Origin: Balneola sp.
Lineage (GTDB): Bacteria > Bacteroidota > Rhodothermia > Balneolales > Balneolaceae
Direction: 5' to 3'
Assembly: GCA_002694685.1 (NCBI GenBank)
Contig: NZMW01000004.1
Location: forward strand, 616,632 to 680,631
DNA: 64,000 nt
Positions 26,784 to 36,656 of this stretch are shown piece by piece. The first letter of the stretch is position 1. Each line of letters starts with the position of its first letter. The notes beneath the pieces were generated by a model. That model was not told the DNA's origin, made no database searches, and saw only the letters and a list, made by a program, of their open reading frames with translations. The translations under genes and the position numbers were made by a program.

Positions 26784-27943
26784 CAAGCCAGGGAAAACAT
26801 TCTTTTGAGTACAGTGTCTAATTTCTCTACAAAATAGTGGACGTCTTCTTCTGTATTCTGTTTACCAAAGCTAACGCGGATACTTGATTTCGCTAATCCT
26901 TCATCCATTCCAATTCCATTTAAAACATGTGATGGCTCAACAGCTCCGGAAGTGCAGGCAGAACCATTGGAAACACAAATCCCTTCAATATCTAAGTTGA
27001 GAAGTAACATTTCTCCATCAATATATTTTCCGTCGTTATCGCTGAAGGATAAGTTTAAGATATGAGGCACTCCGTTTCCTTTCGGTCCATTTACATTGTA
27101 GCTGAAATCGAGTTTTTCATCCATTTCATTAAGCAGGAGGGTGCGAAGATTTTCAAAGTGCTTTCTATGATCATCCATTTCATCCACAGCCAGTTCCAGC
27201 GCTTTAGCAAATCCTACAATTCCGGGGACATTCAAAGTCCCGCCACGGCGTCGGCGTTCTTGTGATCCGCCATTCATCCATGGAATCCAACGCGAGCCGT
27301 TTTTCACGTACATGATACCCGTTCCTTTCGGGCCGTATATTTTATGGGCACTTCCGCTAAGAAAGTTGATCCCAAGGTCTTTCACGTTCAATGGAATTTT
27401 ACCCAAACTTTGAACGGTATCTGAATGAACCGGTACTCCGTGTTCTGCACAAACTTCAGCAATTTCTTTAAGCGGGTTGATGGTGCCAATTTCGTTGTTC
27501 ACCTGCATTATGGTGACAAGCGCAGTGTTTTCGGTGATGACCTCTTTAACGGCATCAGCAGTAATGGTTCCGCAATCTTTAGACTTGGCGAAGACAGGTT
27601 TAACGCCCTGCATTTTTGCAAGCTCAACCGTGTGTAAAACTGCGTGATGCTCAAGCTCCGAAGTAATAACCTCTTTCTTATCACCCGATATGGCAAGCAC
27701 ACCTTTGATGACAGCATTATCACTTTCAGTACCGCCACTGGTAAAAATAATTTCTGAAGGATCAGCTCCAATTAAGGCAGCCACTTTTTCACGAGCGTCT
27801 TCAACAACTACTTTCGACTTTTGCCCTAAGTGGTGGGGAGAGTTGGCATTACCGTAATTGTTCTTAAGATATGGAAGCATGGCTTCCAGTACGCGATCAT
27901 CCAGGGGAGTGGTTGCTGCGTGATCTAAGTAAACTGTTTTCAT
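26783..27943 (-). CDS. Cysteine desulfurase (NifS/IscS family)
   Basis: 386-residue PLP enzyme moving sulfur from cysteine to an enzyme persulfide for Fe-S clusters or tRNA thiolation. PLP Lys201 lies in SGSAHKIYGPKGTG; the active Cys330 lies in SNGSACTSGAVEPSHVL, the class I loop. Length is normal. No iscU or sufBCD is nearby, so the sulfur acceptor is unknown. First gene of a probable operon with LOG and DUF1499. A minus-strand -7-like box TATTTTTG at 27972-27979 would give a 5' leader of about 20 bases. Confidence 0.93.
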   Translation of the reverse strand: MKTVYLDHAATTPLDDRVLEAMLPYLKNNYGNANSPHHLGQKSKVVVEDAREKVAALIGADPSEIIFTSGGTESDNAVIKGVLAISGDKKEVITSELEHHAVLHTVELAKMQGVKPVFAKSKDCGTITADAVKEVITENTALVTIMQVNNEIGTINPLKEIAEVCAEHGVPVHSDTVQSLGKIPLNVKDLGINFLSGSAHKIYGPKGTGIMYVKNGSRWIPWMNGGSQERRRRGGTLNVPGIVGFAKALELAVDEMDDHRKHFENLRTLLLNEMDEKLDFSYNVNGPKGNGVPHILNLSFSDNDGKYIDGEMLLLNLDIEGICVSNGSACTSGAVEPSHVLNGIGMDEGLAKSSIRVSFGKQNTEEDVHYFVEKLDTVLKRMFSLA

Positions 27944-28143
27944 AGGTATTTTTTATTCGGAGTTGGCTCGCCAAAAATACTGAAATAGAGTGTGAAAGTC
28001 AGGGAAATGAGGTAGCTTTTAACACAATCTAAAACGGTACCTAAAAGATTGTTTACAAGTAGATCTACAATTAAGTTATTGTTTTGTTGTGAATTTTCGC
28101 GAATTTAATGGGCGAGAGAAAGAGTTAATTATATCAGCTGTTC

Positions 28144-29343
28144 ATGAAATCTACTTTCAGAATTACTAGTCTATCACTTCTGCTATCTTTCTTGGTTTCT
28201 ATTACCGCACTTTCACAAGTTGCCATTACGGCGGTTCCCTTCCTGCAAATAAACACGGATACAAGAAGCAGGGGCCTGGGTGAAGCGACTGTGGCCATGC
28301 TTAATAGTCCGGGAGGTATTCATGTAAATCCGGCTACGATTGGGAGAAAGAATACCATTGAGTTTTATAGCCCTGTTTCGTTCAACAATGGTAGAGAAAT
28401 ATTTCGAAAACCTTGGCTACCCGGTTTTGGAGCATCAGATTTATACTTACAGAATCCGGGGATTATATTCGGGTTTGATAAGTTTTCGCTGGGATATCAG
28501 TACACCTATCTTAATCTGGGAGAACAGTTTATCACTGGAGATAGCAGCCCCACCCCTAAAGATAGCTTTAATTCTTTTGAGGAGGTACATACCTTTTCAG
28601 CCTCTTACCAAATTACCAATGATCTATTTGTCGGAGCAGGTTTAAATTTTGGTAAGAGTAAATTATCGTCTGGCCAATCTATAAATGGACAGCAGATAAA
28701 ATCACCCACCTTCACTACTGTGGATGTAGGAATTTATGCTGATCACACCTATGACTACAAAGAGATGTTGATTACTCCTTCGCTAGGTTGGTCACTGACC
28801 GATTTTGGGAAACCTATTGGTTATGTGAGGGAACAAGGAAAAAATCCTTTACCGATGATGATGCGGGGAGGGCTGGGATTGAAAATGGAGACGAAAGAGC
28901 GTATATGGGATCGAACAGCATTTAGTATTGGCGGCTATGCCTCACTCAGTAAAACAATGGCCCGGTACAAAACGGAAGTTGCAGCAGGTAATACCCAATT
29001 TGAACCAATGGGACCATGGGAAGTGCTATTCAAATCCTGGGGACCTTATCAAAGATTTAATGGTCAGGACTATGTAGAGCTAAGCTTACTAGATCAGCTT
29101 CAAACACAAACAGGACTCGAACTTATTTACTTAGAAACGTTGAGTTTGCGATTCGGTCATTACTATGAACATCCCGAAAATGGAGCTCGTTCTTACAGTA
29201 CTTTTGGGATTGGGGTGCATTACAAATACTTCACACTGGATTATTGTGAAATAGATATCAACGATGCCGATCATCCGTTTTCGGGAACTTCGTCTATGCA
29301 ATTCAAGGTAAATATTCCTTTTTCTTTGTTCGAAGACCTTTGA
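28144..29343 (+). CDS. PorV/PorQ-family outer-membrane beta-barrel protein
   Basis: 399 residues with a signal peptide ending near ALSQ. The first mature segment (VPFLQINTDTRSRGLGEATVAM, GGIHVNPATIGR) is the PorV/PorQ-type start seen in FadL-like barrels linked to type IX secretion. The rest is alternating beta-strands. It shares this architecture with the protein at 30755 on the other side of pgk. Other type IX genes (porK/L/M/N, sov) are not in the window, so a secretion role is only by family. Confidence 0.72.
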   Translation: MKSTFRITSLSLLLSFLVSITALSQVAITAVPFLQINTDTRSRGLGEATVAMLNSPGGIHVNPATIGRKNTIEFYSPVSFNNGREIFRKPWLPGFGASDLYLQNPGIIFGFDKFSLGYQYTYLNLGEQFITGDSSPTPKDSFNSFEEVHTFSASYQITNDLFVGAGLNFGKSKLSSGQSINGQQIKSPTFTTVDVGIYADHTYDYKEMLITPSLGWSLTDFGKPIGYVREQGKNPLPMMMRGGLGLKMETKERIWDRTAFSIGGYASLSKTMARYKTEVAAGNTQFEPMGPWEVLFKSWGPYQRFNGQDYVELSLLDQLQTQTGLELIYLETLSLRFGHYYEHPENGARSYSTFGIGVHYKYFTLDYCEIDINDADHPFSGTSSMQFKVNIPFSLFEDL

Positions 29344-29458
29344 TTCTGAGAAGCAGATATAAAAGTTAACAGTGTATTACTATTCATAAAAACTTCATTT
29401 CGTGTAGAGATCTTGGTACTTTACAGCGAAATATTTTAATCAATCATTTACTTAACTC

Positions 29459-30652
29459 ATGGCTAAACTCACTCTCAACGATGTAGAAGTAAAAGGAAAA
29501 AAAGTACTGATGCGCGTGGACTTCAACGTGCCTATCGAAGACGGTACTATAACTGATGACAACCGAATTGTGCAGGCGTTGCCTTCCATCAAACATGTAG
29601 TGGAGTCGGGAGGGTTATTGATCCTAACTAGTCACCTTGGCCGCCCAGCCGGGGAGTATGACTCTGAATTTTCACTAAAACCAGCAGCCGAGCATTTAGC
29701 CACTTTGGTTGATGCGGAAGTTCATTTTGCTGATGACTGTATTGGCGAAAAAGCTGATTCTGCTATTGAAAAAGCTGAATTTGGTGATATTGTTGTTTTA
29801 GAAAACGTTCGTTTTCATGCCGAAGAAAAGAAAAACGACGAAGAGTTCAGTAAAAAACTGGCTGCTCATGGCGATCTGTTTGTGAACGATGCTTTTGGAA
29901 GTAGCCACCGGGCACACGCTTCTGTAGCAGGAGTTACGCGTTATCTTCAGCCTGCTGTTTCCGGATATCTGCTAGAAAAAGAAATTAAGTATTTGGAAGA
30001 AAGCATTAACGATCCGGATCGTCCTTTTGTAGCTATTTTAGGTGGAGCAAAAGTTTCCGACAAAATTGGTGTGATCGAAAATCTGCTTTCAAAAGTAGAT
30101 ACTATCATTATCGGTGGGGGAATGACCTACACTTTTTATAAAGCTAAAGGCTGGTCTATTGGAACTTCTTTAGTTGAGGAAGACAAAGTGGATTTGGCAA
30201 AAGAGCTGCTGGAGAAAGCAGAAGAAAAAGGAGTGAAATTCATGCTTCCGTTAGACTCCGTAGTAGCTAAAGAGTTTAGTAATGATGCCGAGCACAAAGT
30301 AGTGGATGAAGACGGTATCGAAGACGGCTGGATGGGACTCGATATTGGGCCACAGTCATCAATCTCTTTTGGAAATCAGATCAAGGCCGCTAAAACCGTT
30401 CTTTGGAATGGCCCAATGGGTGTTTTTGAAATGGAGAATTTTGCGGATGGCACGTTTTCAGTAGCAGAAGCTCTTGCCGAAGCTACTAAATTTGGCGCCA
30501 CAACCATTATTGGTGGTGGAGATTCAGCAGCTGCCATTAAAAAAGCCGGACTGAGTGATGATGTATCTCACGTCTCTACCGGTGGAGGAGCAAGTCTGGA
30601 ATATCTGGAAGGAAAAGAACTTCCCGGTGTTGCTTCACTGACAGATAAGTAG
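29459..30652 (+). CDS. pgk: Phosphoglycerate kinase
   Basis: 397-residue glycolytic/gluconeogenic enzyme transferring phosphate between 1,3-bisphosphoglycerate and ADP. Characteristic stretches: [19 protein letters not shown] (3-PG binding), [43 protein letters not shown] and the C-terminal [18 protein letters not shown] nucleotide loop. Standard length. Own terminator follows. Confidence 0.98.
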   Translation: MAKLTLNDVEVKGKKVLMRVDFNVPIEDGTITDDNRIVQALPSIKHVVESGGLLILTSHLGRPAGEYDSEFSLKPAAEHLATLVDAEVHFADDCIGEKADSAIEKAEFGDIVVLENVRFHAEEKKNDEEFSKKLAAHGDLFVNDAFGSSHRAHASVAGVTRYLQPAVSGYLLEKEIKYLEESINDPDRPFVAILGGAKVSDKIGVIENLLSKVDTIIIGGGMTYTFYKAKGWSIGTSLVEEDKVDLAKELLEKAEEKGVKFMLPLDSVVAKEFSNDAEHKVVDEDGIEDGWMGLDIGPQSSISFGNQIKAAKTVLWNGPMGVFEMENFADGTFSVAEALAEATKFGATTIIGGGDSAAAIKKAGLSDDVSHVSTGGGASLEYLEGKELPGVASLTDK

Positions 30653-30660
30653 TTTATTAC

Positions 30661-30692
30661 AGAGCAGATCGGGACAAGCCTGATCTGCTTTT
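30661..30692 (+). terminator. Rho-independent terminator of pgk
   Basis: AGCAGATC (30663-30670) pairs with GATCTGCT (30682-30689), an 11-base loop, then TTT. It starts 10 bases after the pgk stop. Confidence 0.75.
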
Positions 30693-30754
30693 AATCTCAA
30701 TTCAATCCATTCTATAGATTTACCGTTACGATTACATTCAACTAATCCTTTCTC

Positions 30755-31927
30755 ATGAAAGTAATCTTAATGGTGTTTTTGATGTTGAAAGGATCAACAT
30801 CCGTATTTTCTCAGCAGGTGATAACAGGCTTTTCATTGTCTTCGCAAAACGTTGACACTAAAAGCCTCTCTTTAGGTTCAGCTACAGTTTCTTTAGAAGA
30901 TGGATACGGCAGTATGTTTATAAATCCAGCAGGTATTGGTAAGGACGGTGTATTTCAGGTCTCACCCGATTTTAATTCTCTTCGACACCCTTATGCGATT
31001 GCCTACAATAACTATCAATTGGCAGGTACCTATGATTTAAACAAATCCAAGATTGGGATTTCAATACAAGGATTTAGGACAGGTGGTCAGTTAAAAACAA
31101 TTTATTTTTCTGAAAGAATGAATTACAAATTTAGAAATACTGAATTGATTACTAAAGTCGCTTATTCCTACGAGTTAAATAGTAATTTAAAGATTGGAGC
31201 TTCAATAAATCATTTATTTAGTGGAGAGTCCGGGGGGACATTAATTTCAGCTCAAAATGTAGATCCTGTTCATTCATGGAGTTTTGATTTAGGATTGCAA
31301 TATGAGTTTTCTCGAGAAGCTGAGGTTGGGATGTTGAAACCCAGTTTCGGATTAGCACTCACAAATTTTGGGAAAGGTGTCAATTATTATGGCGGTAGCT
31401 CAACTTCACCTTTACCCACCAGGTTACAAGCTGGTGCCGGGCTCACCTTCATTTCTTCTCAGAAAAGAAATGATCGAAATATTTTTGAAATAAGAGTCCT
31501 ACAAAATGTCTCAAACACTTTGGCTCAAATGGAGAGAAGGGAAACTAATTCTGGCTTTTATTTAGAAGCTATGAATCCCTTGAAGGCCTTAGTTAAATCT
31601 TGGGGGAACCATGATTATTTTGATGGACAAAATAGAATTAAAAGTTCGTTGAGAGAACAGATCTCCTGGCTTTCAGGTGCTGAAGTAAAGTTTGTAGAAA
31701 CTTTTGCAATAAGGTGGGGACTAAGAAAGGCAGGTAAGTATGAGGAGGATATGTCGTATCAATCTCTTGGTTTAGGTATAGATCTGTTTTACGTGGTATT
31801 AGATTATGCCTTTGTATTTGATAATCCTGAATACGGTGACTTTTTGGAAGGCAATCACTGGCAGCTTACCGGCCGCATTCCTTTAGATGGATCACGACCG
31901 GATAGTATCTTAAAAAAGATTCTTTAA
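30755..31927 (+). CDS. PorV/PorQ-like outer-membrane beta-barrel protein (paralogue)
   Basis: 390 residues with a signal peptide ending near VFSQQ. The mature start (TGFSLSSQNVDTKSLSLGSATV, MFINPAGIG) and later segments (PSFGLALTNFGKGVNYYG; FAIRWGLRK) align in order with those of the 28144 protein, so the two are diverged paralogues separated by pgk. Separate transcription is likely because a terminator follows pgk. Exact function unknown; a type IX-associated or lipid-transport barrel is plausible. Confidence 0.68.
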   Translation: MKVILMVFLMLKGSTSVFSQQVITGFSLSSQNVDTKSLSLGSATVSLEDGYGSMFINPAGIGKDGVFQVSPDFNSLRHPYAIAYNNYQLAGTYDLNKSKIGISIQGFRTGGQLKTIYFSERMNYKFRNTELITKVAYSYELNSNLKIGASINHLFSGESGGTLISAQNVDPVHSWSFDLGLQYEFSREAEVGMLKPSFGLALTNFGKGVNYYGGSSTSPLPTRLQAGAGLTFISSQKRNDRNIFEIRVLQNVSNTLAQMERRETNSGFYLEAMNPLKALVKSWGNHDYFDGQNRIKSSLREQISWLSGAEVKFVETFAIRWGLRKAGKYEEDMSYQSLGLGIDLFYVVLDYAFVFDNPEYGDFLEGNHWQLTGRIPLDGSRPDSILKKIL

Positions 31928-32057
31928 TTAAAAAGTAATTTGAAAGAGAACGGGAACAAAATCGTATCCTCATAGAAGAAATAATATAGACTTAAGTTTA
32001 TATTCTATGTTATAATTCAGCTATGTTAACTTACTGATTGATATCAAATGACATTCT

Positions 32058-33149
32058 ATGAGTGAATACCCTCTTTTACTTCGCAATACCATCCGGCTGG
32101 CTTTTGTTTTTCTTGTTGTTGCAGCCTTGATTATAGCTCGGCCTCTGCTGGTTCCATTCTTTTTAAGTGTTATGCTTGCTTATTTGCTGTACCCCTATGC
32201 AAGCTGGCTGGAGGAACGAAAAATCCCCCGTCTACTCACAAATTTTATGGTGATTCTTAGCTTTATGGTTTTTGTGGGGGGCTTCGTTTATGCACTAATA
32301 GCGCTTTCGGCAAGCTTCACAGATAATCTTTCTGAGATCAAAGAAAATGTAGAAGCCAATATGGATGCCATAAAGTATTCATTGGCTGTATTTACCGGCT
32401 TTTCTGAAGCCTCCATTAATTCCTGGCTTGAAAGTGCAAGCAAAACAGGAGAATATGTCACTCAGGCATTCACAGCAACAACGAACACTATTCTGGGAGT
32501 TGGATTATTACCGGTCTATACTTTCCTGCTGCTTTTATATAGGGATAAATTTCGCGATTTCATTTCTATGTTGATTCCTGAGGAAAGAGAAGCAGTGACT
32601 CAAAATATTATCAATCAGGCTGCTTTAGTTGTACCTAAATATCTTAAAGGGTTGGTAATTGTTTGTCTGATTTTAGTAGTACTTAATACCCTCGGGTTTA
32701 TGCTGATTGGCGTTGAATACGCACTGCTCTTTGGTTTGATAGCTGCACTGTTCAACCTGATTCCATATCTGGGAACGGTGTTGGGCTACGGAGTTGTCGC
32801 GATTATTGTGCTGGGGACACAGAGTCCTTCTCTCGCTGCAGCCGTTTTAGTTCAGTTTTTTATAGTTCAGTTTATCGAGAATAACATCCTCACTCCGAAC
32901 ATCACGGGGTCATATGTACAGATTAATCCGCTGGTCATCATATTTTCATTGATTGCAGCTAGTATGATTTGGGGAATACCGGGCATGCTGATTATAATTC
33001 CTTACCTCGGGTTATTCAAAATTGTCTGTGAAAATGTAGAAGATCTTAAACCACTTGGTTTTTTATTGGGAACCCGTGGAACTGAATCCCATTCCTTCAC
33101 TATTAAGTCGCTTCAGCGGAGGTTTGGGTGGTTAGAAGATGAAGGCTGA
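32058..33149 (+). CDS. AI-2E family transporter (PerM/TqsA-like permease)
   Basis: 363 residues, about eight membrane helices in the family's typical order, with two N-terminal helices (ARPLLVPFFLSVMLAYLLYP), a soluble amphipathic middle and conserved LGVGLLPVYTFLLLLYRDKF, NLIPYLGTVLGYG and FIENNILTPNITGS. Family members export quorum signals, ions or other small solutes; nothing here selects one. Confidence 0.87.
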   Translation: MSEYPLLLRNTIRLAFVFLVVAALIIARPLLVPFFLSVMLAYLLYPYASWLEERKIPRLLTNFMVILSFMVFVGGFVYALIALSASFTDNLSEIKENVEANMDAIKYSLAVFTGFSEASINSWLESASKTGEYVTQAFTATTNTILGVGLLPVYTFLLLLYRDKFRDFISMLIPEEREAVTQNIINQAALVVPKYLKGLVIVCLILVVLNTLGFMLIGVEYALLFGLIAALFNLIPYLGTVLGYGVVAIIVLGTQSPSLAAAVLVQFFIVQFIENNILTPNITGSYVQINPLVIIFSLIAASMIWGIPGMLIIIPYLGLFKIVCENVEDLKPLGFLLGTRGTESHSFTIKSLQRRFGWLEDEG

Positions 33150-33185
33150 TTATTCAATAAGTTAACTTATTAATGAGGCCAAAAT

Positions 33186-34427
33186 TTAGTCTTCAGGAAC
33201 CTGAGTTTTAACAAGAATAGCACCAAACGCCGCAAGGATAGCGCCAATAGCAAAAGGGGCAATAAAGCCAAATCGAATAGCATATCCGGATAGGACTGCC
33301 CCGGCAGAAATTCCTATTCCAAAAGCAACGGTTAGCACTGAAAGCTGAGCTCCTTCCTGACCTTTTTTGGTAAGATCGCCGGCTAGTGCCAGTGCAGGCG
33401 CAAAAACCATAGCCGCGCTGATTCCCTGAAGTGCCCGGGCTACAATCAAATGCCATGATTCTGTTGATAATCCCTGTGCAAGCGTGATGGGTACCAATCC
33501 AACCAAACCAATTACGATAAACACTTTCCGCCCATACTGATCACTCAATTTCCCAACAAAAGGTTGAACGAGTGCAAGCATTCCCACTAAAGCACTAAAC
33601 TGAATGGAAAAGACAAATGCCCCTTGAGAAAGCCGTTCATTAACCTGTGGCTCAATAGAGGCCAATAAGGCAAAACCGGTGCTCATGATGAAAGTGGAGA
33701 TCCCAAGTGCAAATATAGGGTCAAGGATGTAGTTAGGGTCATCAGAAGTAACCCGGAAAATCATTTTTTCTGTGCTGGGTTTGGTTTCTACAGGATCCTG
33801 AACCATAATTGAAACCAATATTCCACTTACCATAGCCATAATCCCGGCAATACCAAAAGAAGCTATAAATCCATTTATTTCACCAACAATAGGGAGTGTG
33901 TAGGGTCCTGCTTCAACAAGAATTCCACTTACCAAAGGTCCGGCCCCAAAACCAATCAGCCGGAATGAATTATAGATGCCCATATTTTCTCCCCGACTGC
34001 CGGTATCACTTACTTCACTTACCAAGGCAATGCTGGCTGTAATAGTAAGAGCTGCTGCAATACCCTGTATTGCTCTTATCACAAAAATGATTTCGTAGGT
34101 ATCGGCAATTACATAGGCAAAGTTGGCAAACATGAATAGAATCAAGCCAAGTATCACAAATAGTCGGCGCTTGCCGGCCCGGTCAGACACTCGTCCGGCA
34201 AAGGGTTGAAATGCACTGCTGACTAATCCGTACAGGCCAAGTACAATTCCGGTAATAAGAGATTCTGAGAAACCAAAAACCTCACCAGAGACACTGCCGC
34301 TTGCTATGTAAAGGGGTAGGACAACAATAAGAAAAGAATTACCCATGGCATCAGCCATGCGTGCAACACCGAGAGCAATAACTCTTCGATCAGTTCCGAA
34401 AAGTGTTTTTTGGTTGATGGAGCCCAT
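33186..34427 (-). CDS. MFS transporter (drug/solute efflux type)
   Basis: 413 residues, 12 predicted helices. The MFS loop 2-3 signature is visible as FAGRVSDRAGKRRLFV, and its duplicated counterpart as FVGKLSDQYGRKVFIV after helix 8. The layout resembles DHA1-type efflux pumps; no substrate can be assigned. Start at the ATG 34427. It is convergent with the AI-2E gene and downstream of a CPBP gene on the same strand (64 bp). Confidence 0.87.
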   Translation of the reverse strand: MGSINQKTLFGTDRRVIALGVARMADAMGNSFLIVVLPLYIASGSVSGEVFGFSESLITGIVLGLYGLVSSAFQPFAGRVSDRAGKRRLFVILGLILFMFANFAYVIADTYEIIFVIRAIQGIAAALTITASIALVSEVSDTGSRGENMGIYNSFRLIGFGAGPLVSGILVEAGPYTLPIVGEINGFIASFGIAGIMAMVSGILVSIMVQDPVETKPSTEKMIFRVTSDDPNYILDPIFALGISTFIMSTGFALLASIEPQVNERLSQGAFVFSIQFSALVGMLALVQPFVGKLSDQYGRKVFIVIGLVGLVPITLAQGLSTESWHLIVARALQGISAAMVFAPALALAGDLTKKGQEGAQLSVLTVAFGIGISAGAVLSGYAIRFGFIAPFAIGAILAAFGAILVKTQVPED

Positions 34428-34491
34428 AAAGAATTTGGAGTGAATGTTCTCTTGGGCGCAACGAGTGAGGAATGTGATGCGTTCCTATTCC

Positions 34492-35202
34492 TTACATCAG
34501 TTTGAAGTCTTTGGTCTGTCTGGTGAAGAACCGATTTAGCATCAGGATTACAAGGGAGGGAATAAAAATGTACCAAGCGAGGGAGATAAGATCATAGTAT
34601 CCTCCTAAATCTATGGGGTTGCCGCTTAGATTTGCCTGAAGCAACTGAATGCCTAAAGGTCCATTAGAGAATACGGTATTGTTAATGAGATTCCACCCCA
34701 GATGAAGAGCGATAGGTAATACTATAGAATTTGTTTTTTCTAAAGCTAGAGCAAATGCGTAGCCCATGAGACCCGTAGTAATAAACACCGCTATCATAGG
34801 AATTGGGTTTCCTAAAACGCCAAAGGTGAACCAATGATAAATTCCGAAGCCTGCGGCTGAAATCAGAAGGGAAAGTTGTCGCTTTTTAGTGAATCGAAAC
34901 AGAAAGTATAATGCAATGCCACGAAAGGTAAGTTCTTCAAAAAGTACCGATCTTAAATCATATAAAGCGGATGCATAGATGGATTTGAGACTAATTTCAG
35001 GAGCGATAAACCACGTAGCGCCACTTAAATAACCAAAAAATAATTGAGATATAGTGCTTAAGAGGGCTAGAGTTAAAAACCCGATCAAGAAGTGTTTTAG
35101 CTTTGTGCTGACAGGAGTAAACCAAACCTTCAAGAGGTTTTCCTTTTCAACCAAATAATATAAAATACATGAAAGTAGTAGGACGCTAGCAGCAAAAATC
35201 AT
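34492..35202 (-). CDS. CPBP family intramembrane glutamic protease
   Basis: 236 residues, about seven hydrophobic helices. The CPBP (Abi) motif 1 is LFEELTFRGIALYF with the EExxxR core; motif 2 is AAGFGIYHWFTFG with the conserved His. Homologues cleave membrane proteins or act in bacteriocin self-immunity. Not closely similar to the second CPBP gene at 35803. Confidence 0.85.
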   Translation of the reverse strand: MIFAASVLLLSCILYYLVEKENLLKVWFTPVSTKLKHFLIGFLTLALLSTISQLFFGYLSGATWFIAPEISLKSIYASALYDLRSVLFEELTFRGIALYFLFRFTKKRQLSLLISAAGFGIYHWFTFGVLGNPIPMIAVFITTGLMGYAFALALEKTNSIVLPIALHLGWNLINNTVFSNGPLGIQLLQANLSGNPIDLGGYYDLISLAWYIFIPSLVILMLNRFFTRQTKDFKLM

Positions 35203-35244
35203 AGATAGAAACTACGGCAACTAATGATTAAATCTAAGTTGGAA

Positions 35245-35718
35245 TTATTTTAGTTCTTCCCATTCTTCAATGGTGGCGACTGATTCCTGATACTCCATAA
35301 CTAGTTTCCATTCTCCTTCTTTTTTCACAAGCAAACCCTGAAAATGAACATAGATGGGCTGCGGTTTCTGTCCTTCTGCCTTAGAGGTATAGTGGAAGAT
35401 TCCGGTGTCATGGGCTGTGCTTTCGCTGTGTAATCGCTTACTGAATCTAAACTCTACGCTGGCAGACATGGATCCTTCCTTGGTGTCTATAAAGCCTTGC
35501 TTCCATCCGGACAAGGCATCAGAAATAGGGTAACTTTCGTCAGAAATGCCATTCACCAAAACCGCATCTTCATGATAAAGTGAAGCATATCCTTCAAAGT
35601 CTCCGGAGGCAACGGTTGAACTCATTTCACCCCAAAAAGCATCTATTTCAGGAGTAGGGTCAACGGTTTGAATGGTGAAGGTGGAAATCAATAGTGGGAG
35701 TAAAACTAGTTTCAACAT
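35245..35718 (-). CDS. Exported NTF2-like/DUF4440 protein
   Basis: 157 residues with a short signal peptide (MLKLVLLPLLISTFTIQT). The mature part has the SnoaL/DUF4440 pattern: EIDAFWGEMSSTVASGDFEGYASLYHEDAVLV, then strand-rich FHYTSKAEG and WKLVMEYQES. The fold is a cone used for small ligands or as a cyclase/isomerase; function here unknown. Between two CPBP genes on the same strand. Confidence 0.72.
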   Translation of the reverse strand: MLKLVLLPLLISTFTIQTVDPTPEIDAFWGEMSSTVASGDFEGYASLYHEDAVLVNGISDESYPISDALSGWKQGFIDTKEGSMSASVEFRFSKRLHSESTAHDTGIFHYTSKAEGQKPQPIYVHFQGLLVKKEGEWKLVMEYQESVATIEEWEELK

Positions 35719-35802
35719 AAATCGGGTATTTTTGTCGGTTGGAATTACAATAGGAAATTTAGGATTCTATGCCAAGTCTTTAGAAAAGAGTTAAGGGTCA
35801 TT

Positions 35803-36513
35803 TCAGCCAAAATATAAATAGTAGACTATCAGAATAGCTGTGCTGTTATATATTGCGTGGGCAAAAATTGAGGCGGTCAACCGTTCTGTATAAATGAATA
35901 ATAGTGTGTAAAGTACAGTCGGTACTAGAATGTCTATCCATTCAATTGCATTGGAGGGCATGTGCCCTAAAGCAAAGAACAGGACAGAAAGTAGCGCAGA
36001 TAGCCAGAGTCCTGCTTTTTGGTTCTTAAAGGTTGACTTAAGCACATTAATGAAGTAGCCGCGGTTGTAAATTTCTTCAGTAATTCCTCCACCAATCACA
36101 CCAAGAGCGATGTAAGAAACAGTACTCAACAAAGTACCATCCATCATATCGAGCATTTGTTTGATGTCAGCTCGTTCTGCACCACTGGTATTTGGGATGA
36201 TGAATAAAACCTGTATCGCTGTCCAACTGAGCCCGATAATGATACCAAGCATCCCGTCATTTCTCCATTGCTTCCAATTCCATCCGATAAACTTGAAATC
36301 TTTCCCCAGCCACTTCAGAGACAAATAGAGTAAAGACGTGACGGTTGTAAATTGAAACAGAGCGATGAACAAAAGGTTAATTCCGGAGAGCCCGCCATTT
36401 ATTTTAAAGATCCCAAAGAAAAGATTGGGCAAAATGAAGAGGATAAAACCAATTAATACAGTAAAGATAAAGATGAACAGAGTTTTGGCAGTGCCGATAT
36501 GTTGTTTGCTCAT
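35803..36513 (-). CDS. CPBP family intramembrane glutamic protease (second copy)
   Basis: 236 residues, eight hydrophobic stretches. Motif 1 is GGGITEEIYNRGYFINVL (EExxxR core) and motif 2 VLFFALGHMPSNAI with the conserved His. Shares family and length with the 34492 protein but little sequence. Divergent from pheA across 143 bp. Confidence 0.85.
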   Translation of the reverse strand: MSKQHIGTAKTLFIFIFTVLIGFILFILPNLFFGIFKINGGLSGINLLFIALFQFTTVTSLLYLSLKWLGKDFKFIGWNWKQWRNDGMLGIIIGLSWTAIQVLFIIPNTSGAERADIKQMLDMMDGTLLSTVSYIALGVIGGGITEEIYNRGYFINVLKSTFKNQKAGLWLSALLSVLFFALGHMPSNAIEWIDILVPTVLYTLLFIYTERLTASIFAHAIYNSTAILIVYYLYFG

Positions 36514-36656
36514 AAAACTTTTAGATAAATTTTAGGCGTGCTACGGACAGCAATCAGATTAGTTATCGGTTGATTTGTAAGATCAAAATTCATCCTTTTA
36601 ATCCCCATCAGTTTTACTACTTTCCATTACTCACTCACAGTTAAGTAATTTATTAT

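Noticed and set aside
33156-33171. Perfect 16-base palindrome AATAAGTTAACTTATT between convergent genes
   Set aside because: AT-only type stem with no loop or T-run; too weak to call a terminator and the location argues against an operator.
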